From Streptomyces sp. NRRL B-1347 (GTDB taxonomy: Bacteria > Actinomycetota > Actinomycetes > Streptomycetales > Streptomycetaceae): a stretch of 64,000 nucleotides of DNA. The stretch spans positions 8,432-72,431 of the forward strand of contig NZ_JOJM01000053.1 in the NCBI RefSeq assembly GCF_000720325.1, in the 5' to 3' direction. Of the stretch, positions 24,674-33,315 are shown one piece after another (within the stretch, counting starts at the first letter, position 1; each line of letters begins with the position of its first letter). The notes beneath the pieces were generated by a model, which ran no database searches, was not told the origin of the DNA, and saw only the letters and a list, made by a program, of their open reading frames with translations. The translations under genes were made by a program, and so were the position numbers.

Positions 24674-25069
24674 CTAGGACCAGATGGTGAGGTAGTCGGA
24701 GATCACCGCCGACCGCTGGAAGCCCGGGTCGAGCACGGCGCCCGTGAGGTCCGCGCCGCTGAGGTCCGCGCCTTCCAGATTCGCCCCGACGAGCCGGCAG
24801 TTCGCCAGGTCCGCCTGGATCAGATAGGCCTCGCAGAGATCCGCGCCCTCCAGGATCGCGCCGCGCAGGTCGGCCGTCATCAGGTACGACTCGGTCAGCA
24901 CGGCTCCCGTGAGGTCCGCGTCCACGAGATCCACCCCGCGCAGATCGGCGCCGTGCAGCCGCGCGGCCCGCAGATCGGGGCGGAACGGGCCCTCGGCCCG
25001 GCGTCGGCGAGCGTGTTCGTTCCACCGTTCGGGACCCTGCGTCAGTACGGATTCGTCCACCGTGGGCAT
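24674..25069 (-). CDS. Pentapeptide-repeat protein
   Basis: A 131-aa protein whose residues ~30-115 are A(D/N)LxX repeats (LHGADLRGVDLVDADLTG, ILEGADLCEAYLIQADLANC, LVGANLEGADLSGADLTG). They form a right-handed quadrilateral beta helix. Some family members (Qnr, MfpA, McbG) mimic DNA and protect gyrase from poisons or intercalating products. It is the last gene of the long operon, 3 bp after BtrH-like 1, which makes a self-protection role plausible, but at 131 aa it is shorter than known gyrase protectors and the role is inference. Confidence 0.88.
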   Translation of the reverse strand: MPTVDESVLTQGPERWNEHARRRRAEGPFRPDLRAARLHGADLRGVDLVDADLTGAVLTESYLMTADLRGAILEGADLCEAYLIQADLANCRLVGANLEGADLSGADLTGAVLDPGFQRSAVISDYLTIWS

Positions 25070-25072
25070 GTC

Positions 25073-26122
25073 TCAACCTCGCGCCTGCAGAGCGGTCAGC
25101 GCGCCGAGCGCACGCTTCTCGACGTCCATCGCGGACCGGACGGTGTCGGTCACGCCGTCCACGAGCGACTTGAGATCCTCCCGCGAGCCCGCCGTGCCGC
25201 GCGCGAGGAGCGTGGATCCCAGGTTCTGCCACAGGCGGCCGCTCTCGAAGAACAGCTCGGCCGACGCGGCGTAGCGGGAGTCGTCCGTGGCCGCCGCCAC
25301 CTTCGTGAGGAAGCGGCCCAGCATCGGGCGGAAGAGCCCTCCGCCCGTGCCGAACGACTCGATCTGCCGCCCGAGGTGCAGCAGTTGACGGGCCAGGGCG
25401 TCGGTGCGGATGACCCGTCCTTCCAGGTCCACGTCCTCGACCTCGCCCTGCTTCGACCGCGGCCACGCCGTCGCCGTGGAGACGAGTCGCTTCATGCCGG
25501 GCACTCCCAGGCTCCGGCTCCCCGGCTTGAGCACGTCACGGCAGAGGTTGCGCACGGCCACCGGGCCGACCAGGCCGAGGCGCGGGGAGTTCCGCCGCGG
25601 CCCGAAGACGTACACCTTGCGGTCCGGGTTCACCGGCGGCGAGTTCCGGCTGGACCGGGCCGCGTCGAGATCCGCCGCGCTGACGACGACGGGCTCGTCG
25701 AAAGCCGGGTCCGACACCTCGAAGGCCTCGTTCGGAAGGGCGCGCGTCACGTTGACGAAGTACCCGCCGAAGGACGAGCGGCCTTCAAGGCCCCAGTGCG
25801 GCAGGAGCCCGAGGTCCACCCGGGTCATGACGGCGGGCGCCGCCGCGAGGAGCTTCGCGAGGGCCGCGCTGGACTTCGGCGTGTGCGCGGCGACTTCGAC
25901 GCCCATCAGCCGAGCGGCGCGCAGCGGCATGATCGCCTGCTTGCCGACCACGATGTCCGGCGCGTTCCCGTTGGCGGGGAAGAACGAGAAGCCGAAGCCC
26001 CCGTCCAGGCCGAACACCACTTCCTCGTCCACCTCGAAGCCCCCCGCGGCGAGGATGCCGCACTGGCAGGCCGACTCGCAGTGGATCCCTCGCCGATGGA
26101 CATAGCGGCCTGCCGGGTTCAC
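25073..26122 (-). CDS. BtrH/DUF4872-like protein 1, His of the triad replaced
   Basis: A 349-aa protein of the family founded by BtrH, the acyltransferase of butirosin synthesis with a papain-like fold. The Cys is kept (Cys15 in GIHCESACQCG), but where relatives in this window have FAAHYV or FASHYI it has FGGYFV, so the catalytic His is a Tyr (Tyr121). The C-terminal helical region (FGTGGGLFRPMLGRFLTK) matches the GTGGG/FR element of the other two. The GTG at 26122 is set by AGGAGGGAG. It may be a non-catalytic subunit or use different chemistry. It is the penultimate gene of the operon. Confidence 0.8.
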   Translation of the reverse strand: MNPAGRYVHRRGIHCESACQCGILAAGGFEVDEEVVFGLDGGFGFSFFPANGNAPDIVVGKQAIMPLRAARLMGVEVAAHTPKSSAALAKLLAAAPAVMTRVDLGLLPHWGLEGRSSFGGYFVNVTRALPNEAFEVSDPAFDEPVVVSAADLDAARSSRNSPPVNPDRKVYVFGPRRNSPRLGLVGPVAVRNLCRDVLKPGSRSLGVPGMKRLVSTATAWPRSKQGEVEDVDLEGRVIRTDALARQLLHLGRQIESFGTGGGLFRPMLGRFLTKVAAATDDSRYAASAELFFESGRLWQNLGSTLLARGTAGSREDLKSLVDGVTDTVRSAMDVEKRALGALTALQARG

Positions 26123-26180
26123 CGCTCTCCCTCCTGACGCAGAGCCATCAAGGACGACGGGGAAGCGACTTCCACGTCCA

Positions 26181-27680
26181 CTAGACCGATCCGATGGTGA
26201 GGGAGACCGGCTTGGGGCCCGTCGGCTTCGGTGCCCGCTCCAGCCGCGGCTTGTCACGCATCACGTACTCGTACTCCCGCTGCATCTCGGCCACGGTCCG
26301 GATCGCGTCGGACGACCGGTTCGTGAGGTCCTGGCCGCCGAGGCCCCACCACAGGTACCAGTTCTTGTGGCTCAGATAGGAGTCGCGCACGAAGTCGAGC
26401 GTCTCCCGGCTGGCGAGGATCTCCGGCTCGACGTAGAACGCGGGGACGAACGTCCCTTGCCCTTCCTTCATGATCCCGGCCTTGACGGCCTGCTTCTCCA
26501 GTTTGGTGGCGCTCAGGACGCGGATGCCGAGGTTCGCGTAGATCTGCGCCGGGTTCAGGAACCGCTCGGTGAACCTGATGGACTCCTTCAGGGCCGCGGG
26601 GGTCTCCCCCGGGCCGCCCAGGAAGATGCAGTGCGTGTGCTCGATCGGGCTGGCCGTGAAGAGGCGGTCGATCTCCAGGACCCGGGCCATGTCGAAGCCC
26701 TTCATGAGGTCCTGGAGCGCCTCGTCGGTGAGCGCGTCGGTGCCCAGGTCGACCCTGATGCAGCCGGCCGCGGTCAGCAGCTCCACGAACTCCGGCGTGA
26801 TCGCGTTCGGGGTCAGCTGGCAGTACCAGGGCACGTCCAGCTTGGCGCGGACCATCTCCTCGCACACTTCGACCGCGTATTCGAGCGGGTAGTTGAAGGT
26901 CGCGTCGACGATCTCGAACTCCCGGACGGCGGGGTTCTCCCGCATCGCCCGCTGGATCTCCGCGACGACCTCGACCGGCTCCTTGAACCGGTTCCCCTTG
27001 CCCTCCGTCTTGCGGATGATGCAGTACGAGCAGTACAGCTTGCAGCCGCGCTTCGTCTGCAGCGTCTCGATGGCGGGCTGGGTGTCCCGGGTGAGGTCGG
27101 AGGCCGCCGAGACGCCCTCCTCGAAGTACCGGGGGTCGTAGACGCTGCGGTCGGGCTCCAGGGCGCCCAGGTCGAAGGCGGCGTTCGGCGGGTTCTGGCA
27201 GAACCGGCCGTCCCCGTCGAGGTAGCACAGGCCCGAGATGTCGCCCAGCGATCCGCCGGTCTCCAGGTACTGGAGGAGCTGGACGATCCCCGCCTCGCCC
27301 TCTCCGGCGATCCCGTAGTCGGGCTGCGCGTACTCGAAGAACGAGAGCGGCTCGACGGAGAAGCCGGAGCCTCCGAGCACGACCTTGGCCGAGGTGTACT
27401 TCCGCACGCAGCGGACGATCTTCTCGGTCATCGGGCCAAAGAAGATGGGGTCGATGAACGTCAGGTTGTCCAGGTTGCGCACCGCGATGCCGACGACGTC
27501 GTAGGACTGGGTCGTGAGGCGCTCCCGCACCGCCTTCAGCTCCCTGGACTCCCACAGCAGGTCCAGGACGTCGACCTCGTGCCCGGCTCGCTTCGCCGCG
27601 GCGCTGATGTACGCCATGCCGATCGGCAGGGCAGGCCGCGGCACCCGGATCTTGTTGGTGGAGATGAGGAGAACTCGCAT
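26181..27680 (-). CDS. B12-binding-domain radical SAM enzyme
   Basis: A 499-aa class B-type radical SAM protein. The N-terminal ~150 residues resemble a cobalamin-binding Rossmann domain (MRVLLISTNK, LPIGMAYISAAAKRAGHEVD, VVLGGSGFS). The radical SAM core starts at CKLYCSYC (Cys213, 217, 220), with GGPGE and a TPNAITPEFVELLTAAG segment. Such enzymes methylate unactivated carbon or phosphorus, or rearrange rings. The ATG at 27680 lies 7 nt past the nitrilase-like 1 stop. It probably methylates or remodels the product scaffold; the substrate is unknown. Confidence 0.93.
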   Translation of the reverse strand: MRVLLISTNKIRVPRPALPIGMAYISAAAKRAGHEVDVLDLLWESRELKAVRERLTTQSYDVVGIAVRNLDNLTFIDPIFFGPMTEKIVRCVRKYTSAKVVLGGSGFSVEPLSFFEYAQPDYGIAGEGEAGIVQLLQYLETGGSLGDISGLCYLDGDGRFCQNPPNAAFDLGALEPDRSVYDPRYFEEGVSAASDLTRDTQPAIETLQTKRGCKLYCSYCIIRKTEGKGNRFKEPVEVVAEIQRAMRENPAVREFEIVDATFNYPLEYAVEVCEEMVRAKLDVPWYCQLTPNAITPEFVELLTAAGCIRVDLGTDALTDEALQDLMKGFDMARVLEIDRLFTASPIEHTHCIFLGGPGETPAALKESIRFTERFLNPAQIYANLGIRVLSATKLEKQAVKAGIMKEGQGTFVPAFYVEPEILASRETLDFVRDSYLSHKNWYLWWGLGGQDLTNRSSDAIRTVAEMQREYEYVMRDKPRLERAPKPTGPKPVSLTIGSV

Positions 27681-27687
27681 GGGGCCA

Positions 27688-28590
27688 TCACTCCCGTTCG
27701 CCCGTGTGGGGAGCGCCTGCGTGGGGGGCACCCGCGTGGGGAGCGCCCGCGCCCTCCAGGGCCCGCCAGTACGTGGCCGGCTGGAGATCGGCGCGCAGGG
27801 TGGCGGACTTCCGGTAGCGGCGCATGCGTTCCAGGTCGACCTCGACGACGCCCACGCCTTCGCCCTTCTCCAGGAAGACCATGCGTTCGTCGCCGTCCAC
27901 GAAGTCGAACTGCTCCGCTTCGAGGAACAGCGGGTCCGCCACGACTTGGCTGCATCCCATGTAGCCGAATCCCGCGTAGAGGTTCGTACCGACTCCGGAC
28001 GCGAAGACGATGACGCACTCGGAGTCCACGGCCCGCGCCGGAAGGCGCAGGTTCGCCACGTACCCGAACATCTCGGGCACCAGGGCCGAGCACACCAGCA
28101 GGTCGACGCCGCGGCGGTAGTACTCCCGCGCGACCTCGGGGAAGTTGATGTCGTATCCCTGGAGGAGGCCGACGCGCCCGAACTCGACGTCGAAGACGGG
28201 GTACTCCGACCCGCTCGACAGATAGCGGCTCTCCAGCTCGTGGCAGTGCACGCGCCGGTAGCGGCCGATGAGCTTCCCGTCCGGGCCGAAAAGGACCGAG
28301 GTGCTGTAGTACTTGCCGTCGTCGCCGCGCTCCAGGAGACCGGCCACGAGGTGGATGGACGCCTCCGCCGCAAGGCGGCCCAGGCGGTCGGTCTCGGGCC
28401 CCGGGACAGGGACCGCCACCTCCGCGACTTCGAGGATGTTGCCCGACGTCAGGAAGGCCTCGGGCAGGCAGACGAGGGTGGCTCCGCGCCCGACCGCCTC
28501 GGCGACGTACCGCTCGGCGCGGCGCATGTTCGCGGTGTGCCGCCCGAGCTTCGACTCCATCTGTACGACCGCGATCGTGACCGTCGACAT
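27688..28590 (-). CDS. Nitrilase-superfamily protein 1, catalytic Cys and Lys missing
   Basis: A 300-aa C-N hydrolase fold protein. It keeps the general-base Glu (VCLPEAF), but the Lys position reads YRRVHCHE (Arg) and the nucleophile Cys is a Gly in GLLQGYDINFPE, where active enzymes have CYDxxFPE. It therefore cannot act by the normal Glu-Lys-Cys mechanism. The C-terminus has an APHAG repeat (residues ~280-296). The ATG at 28590 overlaps the methyltransferase stop (TGATG). It is one of four nitrilase paralogues in the operon; it may be a structural partner or binding protein. Confidence 0.9.
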   Translation of the reverse strand: MSTVTIAVVQMESKLGRHTANMRRAERYVAEAVGRGATLVCLPEAFLTSGNILEVAEVAVPVPGPETDRLGRLAAEASIHLVAGLLERGDDGKYYSTSVLFGPDGKLIGRYRRVHCHELESRYLSSGSEYPVFDVEFGRVGLLQGYDINFPEVAREYYRRGVDLLVCSALVPEMFGYVANLRLPARAVDSECVIVFASGVGTNLYAGFGYMGCSQVVADPLFLEAEQFDFVDGDERMVFLEKGEGVGVVEVDLERMRRYRKSATLRADLQPATYWRALEGAGAPHAGAPHAGAPHTGERE

Positions 28591-29294
28591 CACATGCTCA
28601 CGGGCTCGATGGGGCGCGAGGAGATGACGAGGCCGAGGTCCTCCTCGACCACGTGCCAGTCCTGGAGACCGGCCTGGTCGAGCAGTTCGACGGCTTCCTC
28701 ACGGCAGTACGCCGACTGCAGCGACCTCATGAACTCGTCACCGCCCTCCTTCACGAACTGCAGGATGAAGGTGATGTGCCCTTCCTCGGCGTGCCGGTTG
28801 ATGTCCTCGATGATCACGACGCCGTCGGGCTTGCAGATCCGGGCGCACTCCTTCAGCGTCTCGACGGGCCGCCGCCAGCGGTGCAGGGAGGAGAACGAGA
28901 ACACGATGTCCGCCGAGTCGTCCGGGAACGGCAGCCGGCTCAGCTTGGCGAGTTCGAACTCGACGTCGCCCTCGGTGTTCGCCCACACGGCGAGCGTCAG
29001 GTTGTCCTCGGCGACGTCGACCAGGTTCTGGTTCTCCTCCACCCCTGACACCGCGAGGTGCGGCAGCTTCCCGGCGACGTGCAGCGACAACAGGCCGGTG
29101 TTGAAGCCCACTTCTACGAGGTCGGTCATCCCGTCCCGGATGTTGGCCATGATGCGGTCGGTCGGCCGCTTGTACGCCATCAGCGCGGAGCGGCGCATGC
29201 CGAGGTCGTAGGCGCGGACGCCCTCGATGTCGGCGTACGGCGCCGTCTGCGGCACCCGGGCGTCCAGGTCGAGCAGCCGTGTGTCAGTGGTCAT
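28590..29294 (-). CDS. Class I SAM-dependent methyltransferase 1
   Basis: A 234-aa methyltransferase-fold protein with motif I VEVGFNTGLLSLHVAG (a degenerate form of ExGxGxG), VSGVEENQNLVDVAE (acidic residues for SAM ribose), DDSADIVFSFSSLHRW and the post-motif LKECARICKPDGVVII. The start overlaps the HemN-like gene by 11 bp, so the two proteins are made together. In CC-1065 synthesis a HemN-like radical SAM enzyme (C10P) and a methyltransferase homologue (C10Q) together build a cyclopropane; the same adjacency here suggests a similar pair, as an analogy only. Confidence 0.9.
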   Translation of the reverse strand: MTTDTRLLDLDARVPQTAPYADIEGVRAYDLGMRRSALMAYKRPTDRIMANIRDGMTDLVEVGFNTGLLSLHVAGKLPHLAVSGVEENQNLVDVAEDNLTLAVWANTEGDVEFELAKLSRLPFPDDSADIVFSFSSLHRWRRPVETLKECARICKPDGVVIIEDINRHAEEGHITFILQFVKEGGDEFMRSLQSAYCREEAVELLDQAGLQDWHVVEEDLGLVISSRPIEPVSM

Positions 29295-30657
29295 GGCAGG
29301 CCTCCTCGGCCGACGGCCTGTTGATGATCTCCAGGGGCAGCGAGCGCGACGAGATGAAGTGGGAGATGTCGGCTCCCAGGTGCTGGGGGTAGCGCCGGTA
29401 CTCCTGCGAGTAGAACGCCTTCGAGATGTTGTCGAGGTAGTACCAGCCCTTGGGTCCCGTGACCTCGATGCCCCTGTCGTCGACGGTGATCAGGCCCTTG
29501 TCGACGAGGTCGTCGATCTCGGCGCGGAACATCTCCACGAAGTCCACGCCGTGCAGCCTGCGGAACGTCTCCCGGTCGACGCGTCCGGCCTTGACGCCGA
29601 GGACCATGGAGCGCCGGATGGCCTCCGACTTGGTGATGTGCTTGCCCATGGCGATGGGCAACCGACCTGCCGTCACGGTCTGGATGTAGCGGCCGATGTC
29701 GGGCTCGTTGAAGTACCAGTAGTCGCGCAGGTGGCCGGTCGCGGTCGGGCCGAGCGGGATGATCGGCACGTCCTCGCTCCACGACGTCTCGCCGTACTTC
29801 GGCTGGAACCCGGGCTTGGCGAAGCAGTCGCCGTAGTAGCCGAGGAAGCCGTGCCGGGTCAGCTTGTCGGCGGCGAAGAGGAACATGTCGTCGACGACGG
29901 CCCGGTCGGGCACGGGCGGGAGCTTGCGCCGCTTGGTGGAGACCTGTGCGAACTCCATGTAGGTGTAGAAGGACACGCAGGTGACGCCGAGTTCGATGGC
30001 GACGTCGAGGCTGTACTCCCAGCTCTCCATCGTCTGGCCGTTGATGCCGTGCATCAGGTCGATGTTGATGTTCTCGAAGCCGCACTTCCGGAGCAGCCGG
30101 ATGCTGTTCTTCAGCATCTCCGGGTCGTTCGGCCTGCCCAGGTTCTTCAGCTCCTCCGCCACGAAGGTCTGCACGCCGAGGCTGATGCGCCGCACGCCCC
30201 GGTCGAGGAGGACGCGGGCCTTGCGTTCGGTGATGTCGACGGGCGTCGTCTCGATGGAGAAGTCGGCGTCCGGGGCCATGTGCAGGCTGCCGAAGAGGTG
30301 GTCGAGCAGGTCGTCGAGCTGCGGTGCGGTGAGCGCGGTCGGCGTGCCGCCGCCGATGTAGCCCAGGGTGATCTCGTGGTCCTGGACGTACGGGCGCCCG
30401 GCGTAGTTGGTGATCTCCGCCTTCAGGGCGTCCAGATAGGTCCGGGTCAGGTCACGGTCGGTCTGGTGCTTGATGTAGGGGCAGCTGAAGCACAGGCGGT
30501 TGCAGAACGGGATGTGGACGTAGGCCCCCATGGGCTTGCGGCGAAAGACTTCTTCCTCGACGACGGGCACGTGCTTCGTCGGGTACTGCCGCACCCACTC
30601 GTTGTCGCGCTCGGGATACTCTTTCCAGAACGGCATGCTGGTCGTGGTGATGCTCAT
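29284..30657 (-). CDS. HemN-like (class C type) radical SAM enzyme
   Basis: A 457-aa protein of the coproporphyrinogen-dehydrogenase-like family. The 4Fe-4S/SAM motif is HIPFCNRLCFSCPY (Cys52, 56, 59); the fourth Cys of true HemN (CxxxCxxCxC) is Tyr here, which points away from haem synthesis and toward class C methylase-like enzymes. Other signs are LGYIGGGTPTAL, RRISLGVQTF and the C-terminal HemN-like domain (GLITVDDRG...YYLDNIS). The ATG overlaps the ABC ATPase stop (ATGA). With the adjoining methyltransferase it may insert a one-carbon unit or form a ring. Confidence 0.93.
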   Translation of the reverse strand: MSITTTSMPFWKEYPERDNEWVRQYPTKHVPVVEEEVFRRKPMGAYVHIPFCNRLCFSCPYIKHQTDRDLTRTYLDALKAEITNYAGRPYVQDHEITLGYIGGGTPTALTAPQLDDLLDHLFGSLHMAPDADFSIETTPVDITERKARVLLDRGVRRISLGVQTFVAEELKNLGRPNDPEMLKNSIRLLRKCGFENINIDLMHGINGQTMESWEYSLDVAIELGVTCVSFYTYMEFAQVSTKRRKLPPVPDRAVVDDMFLFAADKLTRHGFLGYYGDCFAKPGFQPKYGETSWSEDVPIIPLGPTATGHLRDYWYFNEPDIGRYIQTVTAGRLPIAMGKHITKSEAIRRSMVLGVKAGRVDRETFRRLHGVDFVEMFRAEIDDLVDKGLITVDDRGIEVTGPKGWYYLDNISKAFYSQEYRRYPQHLGADISHFISSRSLPLEIINRPSAEEACHDH

Positions 30658-31631
30658 ACCAGTTGCTCCAATTCGACTTGCTCGACGATGGATCGGACGA
30701 CGTCCGCCAGAGTGGGCTCGAAGTAGGAAGCGGAGCGGAGCGCGATGCCCCCGGCGTGCGCCCGGGCGACCACCTCCGCCAGTGAGTTCCGGTGGTCGCC
30801 CTCGCTCAGTGCGATCCGCACGCCGTTCTCGACGTCGTGGGCGGACCGGATCAGGCCGCTCGTCATCACCTGTCTCGCCGCCCAGGACCGCAGCTGGGCG
30901 AGTTGCGCGTCCGCGAACGCCTCAAGGACCAGGCTCGAGCGCTCGCCCGACCCCGTGACGGCCGCCAGTGAGGCGTCCTTGACCTGGCGTCCCTCGTGGA
31001 GCACCACGACGGAGTCCGCGAGCGCGACGAGCTCGTCCCGGTGGTGGCTCGCGAAGACGACGCCGACGCCGTCCCCCTTCAGGCTCCGCAGCAGTTCGAG
31101 GAGCGTCTCGCGCGCCGCCGGGTCGAGCCCCGTCGTCGGCTCGTCGAGGATCAGGAGGTCGGGGCGGTGCGCGACCGCGCAGATGACGTGCAGCTTGCGC
31201 TGGCTTCCCCCGGAGAGGTTGCGTACGTACTGGTCGCTGTGGCGTTCGAGGTCCGCGAGGGCGATGAGCTCCTCATAGCGACCGGGGTCGGCCCGGCGGA
31301 GCTTGAGCTGGTGCTTGACGTATGTCTCGACCGAAACGCCGTCGGGTAGTTCTTTCGTCTGCTGGACGTAGCCGATGTGCCGGCTGACCTGTCCCCAGCG
31401 GCGCGGCGGGGTGCCGCAGATCTCCACCGTGCCGTCGCCCGGGCGCAGCAGACCCGCGATGAGCCGGATGAGCGTGGTCTTTCCGGAACCGTTGGTGCCG
31501 ATGACGGCGACGCCTTCACCGGCGGTGACCGAGAATGCGATGCGGCGGAGTGCGAAGCTCGGACTGACGCGGTATTCGAGCTTCGAGACCGAAAGCACGG
31601 GCGGCGCGGCGCCCCTTCCCGTATCAGCCAT
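30654..31631 (-). CDS. ABC transporter ATP-binding protein (drug-export type)
   Basis: A 325-aa ATPase with Walker A VIGTNGSGKTT, signature LSGGSQRKLHV, Walker B LLILDEPTTGLDP and the H-loop VVFASHHRDE. The C-terminal ~90 residues are the extra domain common in DrrA-type antibiotic exporters. Its ATG at 31631 lies inside the permease 3' end (8-bp overlap), so the two form one transporter. The role is most simply export of the operon product, which also gives self-resistance. Confidence 0.94.
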   Translation of the reverse strand: MADTGRGAAPPVLSVSKLEYRVSPSFALRRIAFSVTAGEGVAVIGTNGSGKTTLIRLIAGLLRPGDGTVEICGTPPRRWGQVSRHIGYVQQTKELPDGVSVETYVKHQLKLRRADPGRYEELIALADLERHSDQYVRNLSGGSQRKLHVICAVAHRPDLLILDEPTTGLDPAARETLLELLRSLKGDGVGVVFASHHRDELVALADSVVVLHEGRQVKDASLAAVTGSGERSSLVLEAFADAQLAQLRSWAARQVMTSGLIRSAHDVENGVRIALSEGDHRNSLAEVVARAHAGGIALRSASYFEPTLADVVRSIVEQVELEQLV

Positions 31632-32421
31632 GGCCGATCCTCCAGCGGAATGCGAACGAGGCGATACCGACCGCCAGAAGAGCATAGGTGACGGCCAGAA
31701 CGAGGGACAAGACCGATACCGAAGGGCCTTCTCCTGTGGCCGCGCGGAAGACCTCGACATGCACCGCGAGCGGCAGCCTTTCGAAGACGGATCCGAGCGT
31801 TCCGAGATTCCGCAGGGGAAAGAAGATGCCGGCGAAATACATGAGGGGGATCACGATGATGTTCACGACCCCCGGAAAGGAAATCTCGTTCGTGTACGTC
31901 GCGACCATGATTCCGAGTCCGGCGAACGCCATGCAGGTGGCGAGGAATCCCAGGACGAAGAGCGGCATCGACTCGATCCGGGCGTCGAATACCCAGACGC
32001 CGAGAACGAGGACCAGGATGAACTGGAAGAGGCACTTCAGCACGACGCCGACGAGCCGGGCGAGCAGGAATCCCGAGTACGACAGGGGGGACAGGATGAG
32101 GTCCTCGATCGTCCTCCGGTTCCGATCGATGATCATCGTGTAGCCGACGGTGTACGTGCAGCTGAACATGATGCCGGAGGCGACGATGCCCGGGAAGACG
32201 AACCCGAAGTAGTTGGTGGCCGAGTCGGAGGGGCTCACCATCTGGTCGGTCGCCGCGCCGAAGGCGAGGACCATCGACACGGACGTCAGGAGCGTCGACA
32301 CCGCGAAGAGGCGGTTGTCGACGAACTGCCGGAGGTCCATGGCGACGAGCCCGGTCACGTCCGCGAGCCAGCCGGACCGTTCGGATCGCACGCGGTGCGG
32401 TCGCATGCGGCCTGTCCTCAT
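31624..32421 (-). CDS. ABC-2 type transporter permease
   Basis: A 265-aa integral membrane protein with about six hydrophobic helices (LFAVSTLLTSVSMVLAFGA, FGFVFPGIVASGIMFSCTYT, FQFILVLVLGVWVFD, MPLFVLGFLATCMAFAGLG, FPGVVNIIVIPLMYFAGIFF, LSLVLAVTYALLAVGIASF). This is the DrrB/ABC-2 pattern. The ATG at 32421 overlaps the nitrilase-like 2 stop (ATGA). The gene is somewhat richer in AT than its neighbours, partly from hydrophobic codons. It works with the ATPase just downstream. Confidence 0.94.
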   Translation of the reverse strand: MRTGRMRPHRVRSERSGWLADVTGLVAMDLRQFVDNRLFAVSTLLTSVSMVLAFGAATDQMVSPSDSATNYFGFVFPGIVASGIMFSCTYTVGYTMIIDRNRRTIEDLILSPLSYSGFLLARLVGVVLKCLFQFILVLVLGVWVFDARIESMPLFVLGFLATCMAFAGLGIMVATYTNEISFPGVVNIIVIPLMYFAGIFFPLRNLGTLGSVFERLPLAVHVEVFRAATGEGPSVSVLSLVLAVTYALLAVGIASFAFRWRIGHG

Positions 32422-33272
32422 CGGTCCCGCCCTCCGTAGACGGTGGCCCAGGTCGCGCGGGCGTCGTCGTGGAACGGCAGGCCCGCGCGCAGCTTCCGCC
32501 GCTGCCGCAGGTGCACGACCGCGTCGATCACGGTGTCCCGCGTGCCCGCGCCGGCCTCGGCCAGGACGTCCGCCTCGGGGTCCTCGCGGGCGTCCTGCAC
32601 GAGACCGTCGACGATCATGCTGCGGCCGAGGTAGGGCATCATCGCGAACCGGTTCTCGCCGATGCCGCTGGCGAGGACGAGCGCGCACTCGTTGTCCGCG
32701 GCCCGCGCCCGGCAGATCGACCGGACCGGGTGCGAGTACGGCGCGAACAGGTTCGCCGCGCAGACGACGAGGTCGACGTCCTGGAGCAGGTACTGCCTGC
32801 TGGCCTCGGGGAAGCGGATGTCGTAGCCGACGAGGAGTCCGATGCGTCCGACGGGCGTGTCGATGGCCGTGCCCGGCGCCCCGGCGGTCACGTACTCCGC
32901 CTCGCCCGCCCAGACGCACGCGCGGTGGTACCAGCCGAGCGTGTCGCCGGAGGGTCCGACGAGCACGGCCGCGTCGAAGACGTCGCGGCCGCTGGACACC
33001 AGGACGCCCGCGGCGATGTGGATGCCCAGGGCGCGGGCCTGGTCCGCCAGGAACCGCACCACGGGGCCGTCGCTCGGGGTGGCGTCCGCACGCAGCGTGG
33101 GGAAGTTGACTCCGGTCGCGAACGCGCCCGGAAGGCAGGCGAGGTCCGCCTTCCGTTCCGCCGCGACCGAGAGCAACTTGGCCGCGCGCGCCTGGTTCTC
33201 CTCGCGCATTCCGGGCTCGATCCACATCTGGATCGCGGCGAGGCGCGTGGCGGGGCCGCGGAACAGGCTCAT
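32418..33272 (-). CDS. Nitrilase-superfamily protein 2, catalytic triad lost
   Basis: A 284-aa nitrilase-fold protein in which all three catalytic positions differ from active enzymes: LPGAF (Gly for Glu), WYHRACVW (Arg for Lys) and GLLVGYDIRFPE (Gly for Cys). The flanking fold signatures (DIRFPEASRQYLLQD, ECALVLASG) are well kept, so the fold is probably intact and the protein is under selection for something other than nitrilase chemistry. It is coupled to the permease gene and 43 bp downstream of the decarboxylase. Confidence 0.9.
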   Translation of the reverse strand: MSLFRGPATRLAAIQMWIEPGMREENQARAAKLLSVAAERKADLACLPGAFATGVNFPTLRADATPSDGPVVRFLADQARALGIHIAAGVLVSSGRDVFDAAVLVGPSGDTLGWYHRACVWAGEAEYVTAGAPGTAIDTPVGRIGLLVGYDIRFPEASRQYLLQDVDLVVCAANLFAPYSHPVRSICRARAADNECALVLASGIGENRFAMMPYLGRSMIVDGLVQDAREDPEADVLAEAGAGTRDTVIDAVVHLRQRRKLRAGLPFHDDARATWATVYGGRDR

Positions 33273-33315
33273 CGCACGACTCCCGTCCGCCCGGCGGCCG
33301 CGTGGATCGCTGACA

